DNA from: Gammaproteobacteria bacterium
Lineage (GTDB): Bacteria; Pseudomonadota; Gammaproteobacteria; Competibacterales; Competibacteraceae
Direction of reading: 5' to 3'
DNA: 64,000 nt
NCBI GenBank assembly: GCA_024235035.1
Contig: JACKNE010000007.1
Coordinates: 62,001-126,000, forward strand
Of this stretch, positions 26,982 through 36,500 are shown piece by piece. A program made the position numbers and the translations under genes. The notes beneath the pieces are model-generated. The model had not been told where the DNA came from. It did no database searches and worked only from the letters and a program-made list of their open reading frames with translations. Position 1 is the first letter of the stretch. Every line of letters begins with the position of its first letter.

Positions 26982-27938
26982 TCAGGGCAGTAATCCTTTT
27001 TCCTTGTAGAAGCGCTCAGCGCCTGGATGCAGCGGCAACGGCAAATTTCGCGGTGCTTGTTCCAGCGTGATAGCCTTGGCGGCGGAATGTGCGGTCACCA
27101 GTCGATTCAGATTATCGAACATCAAGCGGGTCATCTGATAAGCCAAATCATCGGAAACAGCGCTCTGGGTGACTAGGATGTTGGTGATCGTCGCTGTGGG
27201 CACGGCTTCGCTCTGTCCATCGTAGGTGTTGGGTGGTATGGCGCCTGGCTGATAGGCGGCGTTACCGATTTTTTTCACTATCTCCTCGGGGATCGGGATA
27301 AAGTTGATCTTCATCACGGAGGCCAGATCACGAATAGCCGCCATGCCCAGACCCGAGGACTGCAAGGTCGCATCCAATTGGCGGTTCTTGATCAGTTCCA
27401 TCGACTCGGCGTAGGGTAGAAATTCCACCTTACTGAGATCTTCGTAGGATAGACCCGCTGCTTTGAAAATCGCACGCGCATTCAGTTCGGTGCCAGACTT
27501 GGGCGCACCGACCGAGACTCGTTTGCCCTTGAAATCGGCGAGAGTCTGGATGCCGGAATCGGCATTAGCCACGATTTGGATGTAGTTCGAGTAGGTGCCA
27601 GCGATGGCGCGCAGCTTCTGCAGCGGAGCTTTGAAACCCGCCTCTTCCACTCCGTTCCAAGCGTCGCTCACCGAATCGCCCAAGGCCAGCGCCAGTTCGC
27701 CCCGGCCTGCTTGCAGCAGATTGAGGTTTTCCACCGAGGCTTTGGTGGCCTGTACCGAGGTTTTGGCGCCTTCGATACCGTGGTCATAGATTTGCGATAA
27801 GGCTACGCCAACTGGGTAATATACGCCGCTGGTGCCACCGGTGAGGATGTTGATGAAGGTCGTCGCAGCCAGGGCACCGCTGCTGATGGTGAGGATTGCG
27901 GCGGCGGCGAGCAGGCTTAGGCGTTTGGCGAGCAGCAT
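26982..27938 (-). CDS. TAXI family TRAP transporter solute-binding protein
   Basis: 318 aa. A signal peptide (MLLAKRLSLLAAAAILTIS, cleaved near GALAA) precedes the TAXI fold: INILTGGTSGVYYPVGVALS, TKASVENLNLLQAGRGELAL, DFKGKRVSVGAPKSGTELNA and the closing RFYKEKG region. These receptors bind the ligand in the periplasm and deliver it to the fused permease encoded next. The gene comes first in its operon, as usual. The 171 bases upstream, to the DUF1475-like gene, hold no promoter I would defend. Confidence 0.92.
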   Translation of the reverse strand: MLLAKRLSLLAAAAILTISSGALAATTFINILTGGTSGVYYPVGVALSQIYDHGIEGAKTSVQATKASVENLNLLQAGRGELALALGDSVSDAWNGVEEAGFKAPLQKLRAIAGTYSNYIQIVANADSGIQTLADFKGKRVSVGAPKSGTELNARAIFKAAGLSYEDLSKVEFLPYAESMELIKNRQLDATLQSSGLGMAAIRDLASVMKINFIPIPEEIVKKIGNAAYQPGAIPPNTYDGQSEAVPTATITNILVTQSAVSDDLAYQMTRLMFDNLNRLVTAHSAAKAITLEQAPRNLPLPLHPGAERFYKEKGLLP

Positions 27939-28109
27939 GGTTGGGTATCCTCCATTGGTTCTTGTGATTGAGAATGTTCACTCGTTTAAAGATAGATGAA
28001 GAACATGGCTTGGTAACCTGAGATACCCGGATGGTGTTTAACGCTGCGTCGTATCCCCATTGGGTAGCGTAGTGCGGTCATCGAAGTCCAGATACTGGTC
28101 AGTGGCTGA

Positions 28110-28448
28110 TCACCTCCGGTCGTTGGAACGGGATGGTAGAAACAACTCCGACCAATGCCGAACCCGGCATGTTCGGCACAGCAAATAAGCCAACGTGACC
28201 ACATTCCCGAGCAGAAAGAGTGCGATGATCCACAAGGATGCCCGCCGCAGACTGGATTCCACCAACGCCATCCAAGTGGCGATGAACAGTAATCCCACGC
28301 CAAGATCGAGTAAGGTCACGATCCCCCAAGGGTCAGCGAGCATGTGGCGTAACCCGACCAACACATGACTCTGTTTACTGGCTATCAGGATGGCGGCGAT
28401 CAGCAGGCCGAGTAGAATTCCACAGGCAATGACGACAATACGCAGCAT
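28110..28448 (-). CDS. Small membrane protein, DUF1475-like
   Basis: 112 aa with three hydrophobic helices: IVVIACGILLGLLIAAILIA, a middle helix around TLLDLGVGLLFIATWMALVE, and LWIIALFLLGNVVTLAYLL. The DPWGIVTLLDLGVG motif and LGNVVTLAYLL ending resemble DUF1475 proteins, whose function is unknown. Start ATG 28448 begins the first helix directly; a longer reading to 28565 adds a region overlapping a degenerate repeat and is unlikely. Confidence 0.65.
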   Translation of the reverse strand: MLRIVVIACGILLGLLIAAILIASKQSHVLVGLRHMLADPWGIVTLLDLGVGLLFIATWMALVESSLRRASLWIIALFLLGNVVTLAYLLCRTCRVRHWSELFLPSRSNDRR

Positions 28449-28505
28449 GAGATTTCCCAGAACGGTCAAAGGGGCTTTCCAACAAGACCACGGTAAGGGC
28501 GGGAA

Positions 28506-28617
28506 GTGCGTCGCTTGGTGTGATTTAACCCCTTGCTTCGACTCCACCTCTTTAATCCACAGCACTCGATTTCTATGTCAACGGTCGCCGGTGCATCGCT
28601 TGGCGTGATTCGAACCC
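28506..28617. repeat. Direct repeat resembling a tRNA T-arm
   Basis: Positions 28506-28532 and 28591-28617 are near-identical 27-mers 85 bases apart, both starting GTGCnTCGCTTGGnGTGATT. On the minus strand the second copy reads GGGTTCGAATCACGCCAAGC, with the GTTCGAAT of a tRNA T-loop and a GGCGTG/CACGCC stem. No complete tRNA cloverleaf can be drawn. It may be a pair of attachment-site remnants at the left edge of the operon that follows. The rest of the 254-base spacer (28449-28702) shows only a lone TATACT at 28657. Confidence 0.4.
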
Positions 28618-28702
28618 ACGCCCCAGCCTTCCTCTCGAATAAAATCGAATATCGCCTATACTCCAACCACCCACGATAATCACGTACTACACCGAAGCCA
28701 TC

Positions 28703-29140
28703 ATGCTGACCATCAGAAAAGAGCAGATGGAGATTCTCGCCGCCGCCAGTGGGCGACACTTCGAGAATCGCCTGCTGGCTGAACTCGAAATCCTGTTCCC
28801 CGAGGAAACCGCCCGTATCAGCGAACATGCTGACGGTCGCGAGAACCTGCGTCGCTTCATCCGCCAGGGGTTTGACCGAGCCGCTTCTTACGGCATCGAA
28901 AACGAAGACGATTACACCGTGTTCGTCGCCTTGATGCTGTTCAATCGGCGACCCGATCTGAACGATGGGCGACAGCGAGCCGAATTGTTGACCTGGTCGC
29001 GAGTGTTGCTGGAACGACCGACCACCCCCGGCCATGTCAAGATGGCCTTGATCGAATACCGACTGCAGCAGATGGCCCCTGGTAATCCAAAAGCCGCGCA
29101 GTTGTGCGCCATCATCAATACCCTGCGGAAGCGCTTCTAA
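28703..29140 (+). CDS. Small helical protein of unknown function, first gene of the metallopeptidase operon
   Basis: 145 aa, apparently all helical, with no signal peptide or membrane helix. The opening MLTIRKEQMEILAAASGRHF followed by a charged helix, then FIRQGFDRAASYGIENEDDY, resembles small proteins I associate with type VI secretion effector loci, where they often precede large exported proteins. That association is from memory and is weak evidence. Its stop overlaps the start of the 1176-aa gene (TAATG), so synthesis is coupled. A chaperone or adaptor role for the next protein is the simplest guess. A TATACT at 28657 may be its -10 box, without a good -35. Confidence 0.75.
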   Translation: MLTIRKEQMEILAAASGRHFENRLLAELEILFPEETARISEHADGRENLRRFIRQGFDRAASYGIENEDDYTVFVALMLFNRRPDLNDGRQRAELLTWSRVLLERPTTPGHVKMALIEYRLQQMAPGNPKAAQLCAIINTLRKRF

Positions 29141-32100
29141 TGTCAGATTTTCTCCAAGAGACCAAAGACGCCCTCCAGGAGATCAAGGATCGATTGGCGA
29201 ACAAGGCGCCCAAGAAAAAAGACTCGCCGGTCCAGGAATGCCCTTATAAGAATAAAGACAAGTTATTGGGCGCAGCGGTGGTCATCGTCAGTCGCGAAGA
29301 CATCTACCAAGGCATTTCCGGTGTGCAGGTGACTTTGGAAGGCCCAACTCCCGGTAGCGACAGCACCGACGACATCGGCTTTGCGCAATTCGACGACCGC
29401 GAGCCGGGTGCCTATACCTACAAGGCTGATTTTCCCAGCGGTCGGTTTCAACCCTACAACATCGATGGCAAGGGTCAGTACGTGCCGGTTGTCGAAGGCC
29501 GGTTGTCGGTGGCTGGTGGCAGCGTCGCCATCGCCGAGATCAAGGCTTATCCGACCGGCGATCTCAGCGTCGAGGTGGTCGATGAGAACGGCAAGGCGGT
29601 GCCGGCCTTGGATGTCAAGAGCCTCTATACCGATCCACTGTCCCCGCAAACGTTGAGCGAGAAAAATCAGAACAGCTATACCTTCAAACGCGTCAAGTGT
29701 GGCAACTACACGGTGTCGGCATCGGTTCCGGGCACCTTGTATGCCGACACCGTCGCAACGCGGACCGATGTCAATGTCCCTGAAGGCGGCGTCGGTCAAG
29801 CCAAGCTTGTCGTCAAGCTGTTGAACATCGTCGAGCCGCAGCTCGACGCCGATCGCGATGAACTATGGTTCGAACCCAAAGCCCAGGATACCGCCTCGAC
29901 ACCTCCGCCACTGCACCTGGCCAAGGCCGACGCGGCCCCGCCCCCTGAAGAAGATCAACCGGTCAAACTGCATTTGAGCTATACCGAGACCCGACCGGAA
30001 AAACCCTTCAAGGAAGATGGCGTACTACGCTTCAGCAATGGCAACGTGGCTGTCTTCACCGATGTCGACTGTAAGACACCGCTGGTGCTGGACGGTGGCC
30101 ACTCGGCACAGATTCCCAATGCTGACTTGAAAAAAGGTCTGGATCTCTACCTCAAAGGCGTGGCTGCCGGTTCGGTCACCGCCACGCTGACCCTCAAGTC
30201 GCCGGAGGATACCTCGATCCGGGTGCGCGGTACGGCTGAGCAGAAGGTGACTGTCAAAGCGCGCAATGTGGTCGAGCCAAAGTTGGAGGTCGAGTACAAG
30301 GTCGTGCTGCTGGACCGCAAACTGTCCGATCACCAGGAAGCCAGCGAGAAGAAGATCTTCGCTGAACCCACCTATATTCTGGTCAGCGCCAAGCAGCATC
30401 GGACCGAGCCCAAATACACCAAGGGAGCCTTGCTCAAGGCAGCGCCGGCCAATGTCGAAGTCTTCACCGATGAGAAATGCGAGGACAAGGACAAGCTCGA
30501 TCTCAGTCAACCGATCCCCAATGACAAGTTGTTCGGCGGCTCGCCCTGGAAACTGTACCTCAAGGGTAAGACCAAGGGTAAGTTCACCCTATCGTTGGAG
30601 CTGGAAGACCCTGATGACTCGAAGATCCGTAAGTTAGGGCCGGTCAAGATCGAGATGGGCGTGGTCGAGCTGGAAATGAAGCTACACCAGCACGATGTCT
30701 CGGCGGTCAAGGCCATCCAGGTCGATCCTGACACCGACCCAGTGGATACCTATTACACCAATCTTAAAAATAAAGCCTTACCCGATCAGAAGGCCATGAC
30801 CGACGAGGAAAAGGTCAAGACAGGCCGACTGTTGCATGCGCAGAGCAGCAACAATAACGGTCGCGCCAAGCTGGTGTTGCAGAAGCTCGATGCCAGTCAA
30901 TGGCCAGACGGTACCGACGAGTACGAGATTTTCATCAATCGCACCAATACCAGCGGTGCGGTGGAAGTCTGGGACAGCGAATGGGAGGGCAAGGTGCTCA
31001 ACTTTCCAGCCGGCCCGGTCACGGTCAAGGATCTCAAGGCAGCCGAAAAAATCTACTGGGTGGAAGGCAAGACGGTGACCAAGGATTTCCGTCAGGTGAT
31101 GCTGGATATGACCCTGGATCGGCCCGATAAGGATGCGCCGGCTAAGACGCCCAAGCGCTACGCCGATTGGGCGCGTTTCACTGTGGTGCAGATCAAGGAA
31201 CTCAAGATCGACTACACGGCGGTGGTCGGCCAGGCTGTGGCCTGGGATGAGCCGAAGAAGCGCTTTTACATCAACCTCAAAGCGGATGCGGATGGGCGTA
31301 AGATTACCATCGGCGCCCAGCTCAGTGAGAAGTTGAAGGACGTGGTGATCCATGTCATGTTGGCGCCGGACAAGGACAATATGAAAACGGCCAACTGGGG
31401 CATCGACTTGCCTAACGCTGCGGCTGTGACGGGCAAAGCGCCGCTGACTTGGAAATGGAAAGACATAGATAAGGCGGTCAAGCACACGGACAAGACCGAT
31501 CGCAAGGATTTGCTGCATCTGTCGGCGAAAACCGATACCGAAGGCTACGCTAAGATCGAATTGACCCTGTCGCGCTTCGGCGGCGATAAATTCCAGCCAG
31601 GCGCTTATATCGAGCAGGATCCGCACCTAGCCAAATATATCCACGGTCATACCGACCTGGAGAAGAAAAAACCGGTGTTGTACAAGGACACCCTCCAGGT
31701 CTGGCGCCGATTCTGGTATCAGATCGTCAAGGTCGAGGGCATCAACGCACCCGGTTTCGGTCCTGCCGAAGGGCAGTACGAGCGGGTCAAAGCGGACATG
31801 CAAGCCTGCCCGAATCTACAAGTGACGCGAACCACGGTCAACGGCTTCAATCCGCAGGCGATCTATCCCATGTACATGGTGCGCGTCAATGGCGGCGCCG
31901 GCGATGCGCTGGTGGTCTCGGACACCAACAAGGCGCAATTTTTCACCGGCTTTACGGCGGAAGCCGACAAGCCGATCAAGGTGCCGATTCTGGTCTGCGA
32001 TGCGCAATGGGATGCGGGCGGCAATAGCGCCGCTGTGACAGTCAACAAGATCGCAGCAAGCAGTTTTCCGCGCGATGTCGCCACCAGTAAACTGGTGCTG

Positions 32101-32670
32101 AATCCACCGCTACAAGGCGGCAATCTGCTGGTCAGCGGTACCTGGATTGCCGCCGAGTGGGATCCAGCCGCCAATGCCGGCGCCGGCGACTGGGTCAACG
32201 TGCGGAATGGCAATCTCAGCAATGCCGATCTGTCCATCAATCAAACCCGGGACCACTTGAGAAAAGTCACCGTTGCCCTGCCTGCCGGCGTTGGACCGAC
32301 CACGCCGCAGACCAAGGTGTGGATTCAGAATCTGGTGGTCCAGGGCGCCGATGGTCCGTATTTGGGAGAATCGTTCAACCGCCGGATTTTGGCCGTCTAC
32401 GACCCGCAGACTCCGTTGAAAATTGCAGACTTTCAAAACACCATCGTGCATGAGCTGGGCCATGCCTTTCATCAGGTGCGGCACGGTGCGCCGGCCACCG
32501 GTATCCCGGTGCATCCGATCCAAGTGGATCTGGGGCAGGGTAATCACTGCCATCAAGACACCAATAAATGCGTGATGTACGATTCCGGCCCGATTGCGGG
32601 TTCACATAATCGCTATTGCGATATCTGCCATCCCTATCTGCTCGTGGAAGACATGTCGAATATCGTATGA
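29140..32670 (+). CDS. Large multi-Ig-like protein with C-terminal HELGH metallopeptidase domain
   Basis: 1176 aa, lysine- and aspartate-rich, with no signal peptide. After a charged N-terminus (residues 1-30) and CPYKNKD, several beta-sandwich segments follow. Residues about 45-105 and 145-220 look like CnaB-type domains (GISGVQVTLEGP, GDLSVEVVDENGKAVPALDV). Two related modules around 235-395 and 395-510 share NVxVFTDxxC, IPN and LYLKG motifs. The C-terminus has HELGH at 1104-1108 with His1111, His1115 and His1136 as further ligand candidates, then a Met-turn-like KCVMYDSG (1143-1150) and CDIC (1160-1163). This combination recalls archaemetzincin-like zinc peptidases. ATG 29140 overlaps the previous stop; an extension to 29104 lies inside that gene. 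Confidence 0.8.
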   Translation: MSDFLQETKDALQEIKDRLANKAPKKKDSPVQECPYKNKDKLLGAAVVIVSREDIYQGISGVQVTLEGPTPGSDSTDDIGFAQFDDREPGAYTYKADFPSGRFQPYNIDGKGQYVPVVEGRLSVAGGSVAIAEIKAYPTGDLSVEVVDENGKAVPALDVKSLYTDPLSPQTLSEKNQNSYTFKRVKCGNYTVSASVPGTLYADTVATRTDVNVPEGGVGQAKLVVKLLNIVEPQLDADRDELWFEPKAQDTASTPPPLHLAKADAAPPPEEDQPVKLHLSYTETRPEKPFKEDGVLRFSNGNVAVFTDVDCKTPLVLDGGHSAQIPNADLKKGLDLYLKGVAAGSVTATLTLKSPEDTSIRVRGTAEQKVTVKARNVVEPKLEVEYKVVLLDRKLSDHQEASEKKIFAEPTYILVSAKQHRTEPKYTKGALLKAAPANVEVFTDEKCEDKDKLDLSQPIPNDKLFGGSPWKLYLKGKTKGKFTLSLELEDPDDSKIRKLGPVKIEMGVVELEMKLHQHDVSAVKAIQVDPDTDPVDTYYTNLKNKALPDQKAMTDEEKVKTGRLLHAQSSNNNGRAKLVLQKLDASQWPDGTDEYEIFINRTNTSGAVEVWDSEWEGKVLNFPAGPVTVKDLKAAEKIYWVEGKTVTKDFRQVMLDMTLDRPDKDAPAKTPKRYADWARFTVVQIKELKIDYTAVVGQAVAWDEPKKRFYINLKADADGRKITIGAQLSEKLKDVVIHVMLAPDKDNMKTANWGIDLPNAAAVTGKAPLTWKWKDIDKAVKHTDKTDRKDLLHLSAKTDTEGYAKIELTLSRFGGDKFQPGAYIEQDPHLAKYIHGHTDLEKKKPVLYKDTLQVWRRFWYQIVKVEGINAPGFGPAEGQYERVKADMQACPNLQVTRTTVNGFNPQAIYPMYMVRVNGGAGDALVVSDTNKAQFFTGFTAEADKPIKVPILVCDAQWDAGGNSAAVTVNKIAASSFPRDVATSKLVLNPPLQGGNLLVSGTWIAAEWDPAANAGAGDWVNVRNGNLSNADLSINQTRDHLRKVTVALPAGVGPTTPQTKVWIQNLVVQGADGPYLGESFNRRILAVYDPQTPLKIADFQNTIVHELGHAFHQVRHGAPATGIPVHPIQVDLGQGNHCHQDTNKCVMYDSGPIAGSHNRYCDICHPYLLVEDMSNIV

Positions 32671-33767
32671 GCGCCCGACGGAAGATTTGGGTATGCGGTC
32701 TGTTGCTATTCATGGCGATGGCCGTCCATGCCGAGCAGACAACGGTCGGTCCAGGCCCAGGAGAACAGATTATGAATGACGCGCAGCGTAAAGCGGTGCA
32801 GCTACTGACATTGCCAGATCGAGATTATTTCGCTTTCGATGAACAACGCGCGCTTGCCATTCAAGCACAGTTGGCTGCGTCGTTCGACACCGGTGTTTTG
32901 CCACCGCCGACAGCCGCGTCGGAAACCCCTATGTTCGTGGCGATCGGCGCACCGCACCAGATCGATTTCGCTTACGACGCTGAACTACCGGTATTACTTG
33001 CACTGCGCTATACCGGTCAGCGTGAATGGGAAGCCCATTATCAACAAAATATCTGGTTGGTGGCGGTCGAATTGGACAGCGGCGACGCACGCATCGGTCG
33101 GTTGTTCAATCCGGGCAAGCGCGAGTTGCAAGCAGAGCCTTCGCTGAGTGGCGCGCCGCCCGATTCGATCGATGCCGAAGCGGTCTATACCGACGTCCAA
33201 CGCATCGATCTGCGCCGGGCCGTTGCCCATGACTGGCGACCTGCGCGGTTTGCCGTGACGGCAATCTTCTACGATTGGCCATCGAACACAGTGCTGGTGG
33301 AGCCACGGGGTGGAGGCAAAGATGAAGGTGCGGACGAAGCGACCCGGCAACTTCAATTTGGTCGGCCATCGTCCTTCTTGACCGCCATCGATTTCTCTGC
33401 AGCCCCGGCGCTGGTCGACGGTATCGCCTTTACCTTGCAATCTGATATGGGTCGCTCAGCGACCGTGACCCTGGCCCTCGATCTACCAAGCGGCCAACAG
33501 GCGCTGGTCATGGACCGCGAACAGCAAGCCTTGCTGCTGAAAACCACGTTGTTGCTATTGCGGCTCGATGACAACGCACCGATGCAGATTGAGCTCTTGA
33601 TGCCGATCAATTTGCTGAACGCCAAAAACGGCGGGTCGCGCCTACGAGGCGCTGTACAGTTTGACCTGCGCGCGGCAGCGACTGGGCAAACGCTAGCTGG
33701 CGCCTACCAGGTTTATTTGCTGGCTGGCGACCGGGTCATCGGCCCGCAACCTATTATCTTGAAGTAA
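32667..33767 (+). CDS. Exported protein of unknown function, third gene of the metallopeptidase operon
   Basis: 366 aa. A signal peptide (KIWVCGLLLFMAMAVHA, cleavage near residue 22) sends it to the periplasm; there is no lipobox cysteine and no other membrane helix. The rest is mixed beta, with segments such as LPVLLALRYTGQREWEAHYQ and IFYDWPSNTVLVEPRGGG, and matches no family I know. ATG 32667 overlaps the stop of the peptidase gene by four bases (ATGA), so it is made in step with it. If the large protein is an exported toxin, this could be its periplasmic immunity partner; it could equally be a substrate or receptor. mutS converges 26 bases downstream. Confidence 0.75.
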   Translation: MSARRKIWVCGLLLFMAMAVHAEQTTVGPGPGEQIMNDAQRKAVQLLTLPDRDYFAFDEQRALAIQAQLAASFDTGVLPPPTAASETPMFVAIGAPHQIDFAYDAELPVLLALRYTGQREWEAHYQQNIWLVAVELDSGDARIGRLFNPGKRELQAEPSLSGAPPDSIDAEAVYTDVQRIDLRRAVAHDWRPARFAVTAIFYDWPSNTVLVEPRGGGKDEGADEATRQLQFGRPSSFLTAIDFSAAPALVDGIAFTLQSDMGRSATVTLALDLPSGQQALVMDREQQALLLKTTLLLLRLDDNAPMQIELLMPINLLNAKNGGSRLRGAVQFDLRAAATGQTLAGAYQVYLLAGDRVIGPQPIILK

Positions 33768-33793
33768 TGGAATCCGTGTTGAGCCAAGATTCA

Positions 33794-36385
33794 TTAACCA
33801 TCCAGCTTTTGCAACCGTTTGAGCTCAGCCAACGCCTGTTCCGGAGTCAGCGTTTCGAGATCAAGGTCCGCTAACGCCGCGACAACCGGGTGAGTCCCCT
33901 CGCCAAACAGCGACAGCTGCGGCTTGTCCTCGGACCACACCGGCGCTTCCCGTCGTAGCATCTGCCGCTCTAACAGGCGTAAACGCTGGCGAGCCTGGCG
34001 AATCACTGCCAGCGGCACGCCGGCTAACGCGGCGACTTGTAGACCATAACTGCGGCTCGCCGGCCCCTCCTGCACCCGATGCAGGAACACGATACGCTCG
34101 CCATGTTCCACAGCATCGAGATGGATGTTGGCGATGCCGGATTGCTCATCCGGTAAGCGGGTCAGCTCAAAGTAATGGGTAGCGAATAGCGTCAATGCGC
34201 GCACCGTGCTGGCCAGATGCGCCGCGCAGGCCCAGGCTAACGCCAGCCCATCGAAGGTGCTGGTGCCGCGGCCAATCTCGTCGATCAGCACTAGACTATG
34301 GGGCGTGGCGTTGTGCAGGATATTGGCTGCCTCGCTCATTTCCACCATGAACGTCGAGCGACCGCTCGCTAGATCGTCGGAAGCACCGATGCGAGTGAAG
34401 ATGCGATCCACTGGCCCGATCACCGTCCGCTCGGCAGGGACGAAGCTGCCGAGATGCGCCAGCAACACGATCAAGGCCGCCTGGCGCATGAACGTGCTTT
34501 TCCCCCCCAGATTTGGGCCAGTGACGATCAGCATCCGCCGCTGCTCGGATTCCAAGCGCAAATCGTTGGGCACGAACGGCTCGTCCAGGACCTGCTCGAC
34601 CACGGGATGCCGCCCGGCGATGATGAGCATGCCTGGCGTTTCGACCAGTTCCGGTGGATTCCAGCCTAACGCGGCGGCGCGTTCCGCCAGATTGCTCAAT
34701 ACATCCAGCTCCGCCAAGGCGGCGGCGCTGGCCTGTAAAGCAGGCAATTGAGCAATCAATTGCTCCAATAGCCTATCGTACAACGCCTTTTCTCGCGCTA
34801 GCGCCCGCTCCTGAGCGTGCAGGACCTGATGCTCGAACGCTTGTAATTCCGGGATGATGTAGCGTTCCGCGCCTTTTAAAGTCTGTCGGCGATGGTAGTC
34901 GAGAGGCACGGCCTGGGATTGGGCGCGGGTGACTTCGATGTAATAGCCATGCACTCGGTTGAAACCCACCTTGAGATTGGCGATCCCGGTGCGTTGCCGT
35001 TCTCGCGCCTCCAGATCGATCAGGTATTGATCGGCTCGTTCGCTCAGGCTGCGCAATTCATCCAGCTCCGCATCGTAGCCAGGCGCGATGACGCCACCAT
35101 CGCGGATGATTTGTGGAGGGTTGGCGACGATGGCTTGGTTCAGCAAAGCGCAGATTGCGGGGTGTGTTCCGGCGTGGCGCGCGAGGTCTTGCAGTAAGAC
35201 GACGTTCAGCGTTCCGAGAAGCGCTTGCAGGCCAGGCAGGCGGCCCAGCGCATCGGCCAAGGTCGTTAAATCCCGAGGCCGAGCCGATTTCAGCGCCACT
35301 CGCGCCAGAATGCGTTCCACATCGCCTACTCCACGCAGCAACCCGCGTAGGTATTCGTAGCCGCCGTTCTCCAGCAATAGCCGCAAGCTTGCATGGCGCT
35401 GACGCAAGGTAGCGCGGTCGCGTAGAGGTCGGTGCATCCAGCGTCGGAGCAACCGTCCGCCCATCGGCGTCACGCAGCGGTCGAGGATGCCCAGCAAGGT
35501 ATGCGCATGCTGGCCGCTCAGGCTATGCTCCAATTCCAGATTGCGCCGGCTGGCGGCGTCGAGAATCACGCTATCCTCGTGGCGCTCGACCCGCAGGCCG
35601 GTCAGATGCGGCAGCGCCCCACGTTGGGTATCCTTGACGTATTGCAGCAAGCAGCCAGCAGCGGCGACGGCGACCGGTTGATCGGCGCAGCCGAAGCCAT
35701 CCAGATGCTGGACGGCGAATTGGGCGCACAACATGCGCGCCGCGCTGTCCTGGTCGAAATGCCAGGGTGCTTGTCGGCGTAGACCAGGATGCTCGCGCCA
35801 AGCGCCGGGCGGAGTGAAATCTTCGCCAATCAGCAGCTCCGCCGGCTTTAGGCGTTCCAGCTCGCTGAGCAGCGCCGCCTCGCCCTGGAGTTGCGTCACG
35901 GTGAACCGGCCTCCGCTCAGGTCGAGATGAGCCAGTCCATAGGTGCTTTTCACCTGATGCAGAGCCAATAATAGGTTATCGCGATGCTCATCCAGCAGCG
36001 CTTCATCGGTCAAGGTGCCGGGAGTGACGATCCGCGTGACCTGCCGCTCGACCGGTCCCTTGCTAGTGGCGGGATTGCCGATTTGTTCGCAGATCGCCAC
36101 GGACTGGCCGAGCTTGATCAGTTTAGCCAAGTAGCCTTCAACAGCATGAAAGGGTACACCGGCCATCGGAATCGGCGCACCGGCGGATTGGCCACGGGTG
36201 GTCAGGGTGATGTTGAGCAGCTCAGCGGCGCGGCAAGCGTCATCGTAGAATAATTCGTAGAAGTCTCCCATCCGATAAAACAGCAGAATGTTGGGGTGTT
36301 CGGCCTTGATGCCCAGGTATTGCTGCATCATCGGGGTGTGTTGGGAGAGATCGGGGTTGGGAGAGTGAGCGGCGGGTTTCTTCAT
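33794..36385 (-). CDS. mutS: DNA mismatch repair ATPase MutS
   Basis: 863 aa, as in E. coli (853 aa). The mismatch-reading Phe-X-Glu lies in [18 protein letters not shown] at the N-terminus. The ABC-type ATPase has Walker [18 protein letters not shown], signature-like [12 protein letters not shown], Walker [17 protein letters not shown] and the switch ATHYFELT. The C-terminal tail ends in a tetramerisation-type segment ([18 protein letters not shown]). MutS finds mismatches and recruits MutL. The start at 36385 has a short leader with a perfect TATAAT upstream. Confidence 0.97.
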   Translation of the reverse strand: MKKPAAHSPNPDLSQHTPMMQQYLGIKAEHPNILLFYRMGDFYELFYDDACRAAELLNITLTTRGQSAGAPIPMAGVPFHAVEGYLAKLIKLGQSVAICEQIGNPATSKGPVERQVTRIVTPGTLTDEALLDEHRDNLLLALHQVKSTYGLAHLDLSGGRFTVTQLQGEAALLSELERLKPAELLIGEDFTPPGAWREHPGLRRQAPWHFDQDSAARMLCAQFAVQHLDGFGCADQPVAVAAAGCLLQYVKDTQRGALPHLTGLRVERHEDSVILDAASRRNLELEHSLSGQHAHTLLGILDRCVTPMGGRLLRRWMHRPLRDRATLRQRHASLRLLLENGGYEYLRGLLRGVGDVERILARVALKSARPRDLTTLADALGRLPGLQALLGTLNVVLLQDLARHAGTHPAICALLNQAIVANPPQIIRDGGVIAPGYDAELDELRSLSERADQYLIDLEARERQRTGIANLKVGFNRVHGYYIEVTRAQSQAVPLDYHRRQTLKGAERYIIPELQAFEHQVLHAQERALAREKALYDRLLEQLIAQLPALQASAAALAELDVLSNLAERAAALGWNPPELVETPGMLIIAGRHPVVEQVLDEPFVPNDLRLESEQRRMLIVTGPNLGGKSTFMRQAALIVLLAHLGSFVPAERTVIGPVDRIFTRIGASDDLASGRSTFMVEMSEAANILHNATPHSLVLIDEIGRGTSTFDGLALAWACAAHLASTVRALTLFATHYFELTRLPDEQSGIANIHLDAVEHGERIVFLHRVQEGPASRSYGLQVAALAGVPLAVIRQARQRLRLLERQMLRREAPVWSEDKPQLSLFGEGTHPVVAALADLDLETLTPEQALAELKRLQKLDG

Positions 36386-36425
36386 AGCAGGAGTATCGTT
36401 TAACGCCAGTCGTGTGCACTCCGGG

Positions 36426-36431
36426 ATTATA
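36426..36431 (-). promoter_or_regulatory. Candidate -10 box for mutS
   Basis: On the minus strand a perfect TATAAT lies 41 bases before the mutS start. I find no good -35 at 16-18 bases, so the promoter may be weak or activator-dependent. Confidence 0.35.
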
Positions 36432-36500
36432 AGGATTTTCGATGCTGAGAACCCTCATGTGCGGAAATCGCCGCTGGGTGATCCAAATCTCGGCATTCAC

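Noticed and set aside
28591..28640. A tRNA gene on the minus strand suggested by GGGTTCGAATCACGCC
   Set aside because: The stem-loop has a nine-base loop if fully paired, and no acceptor 5' strand, D-arm or anticodon arm can be found upstream, so it is at best a fragment.
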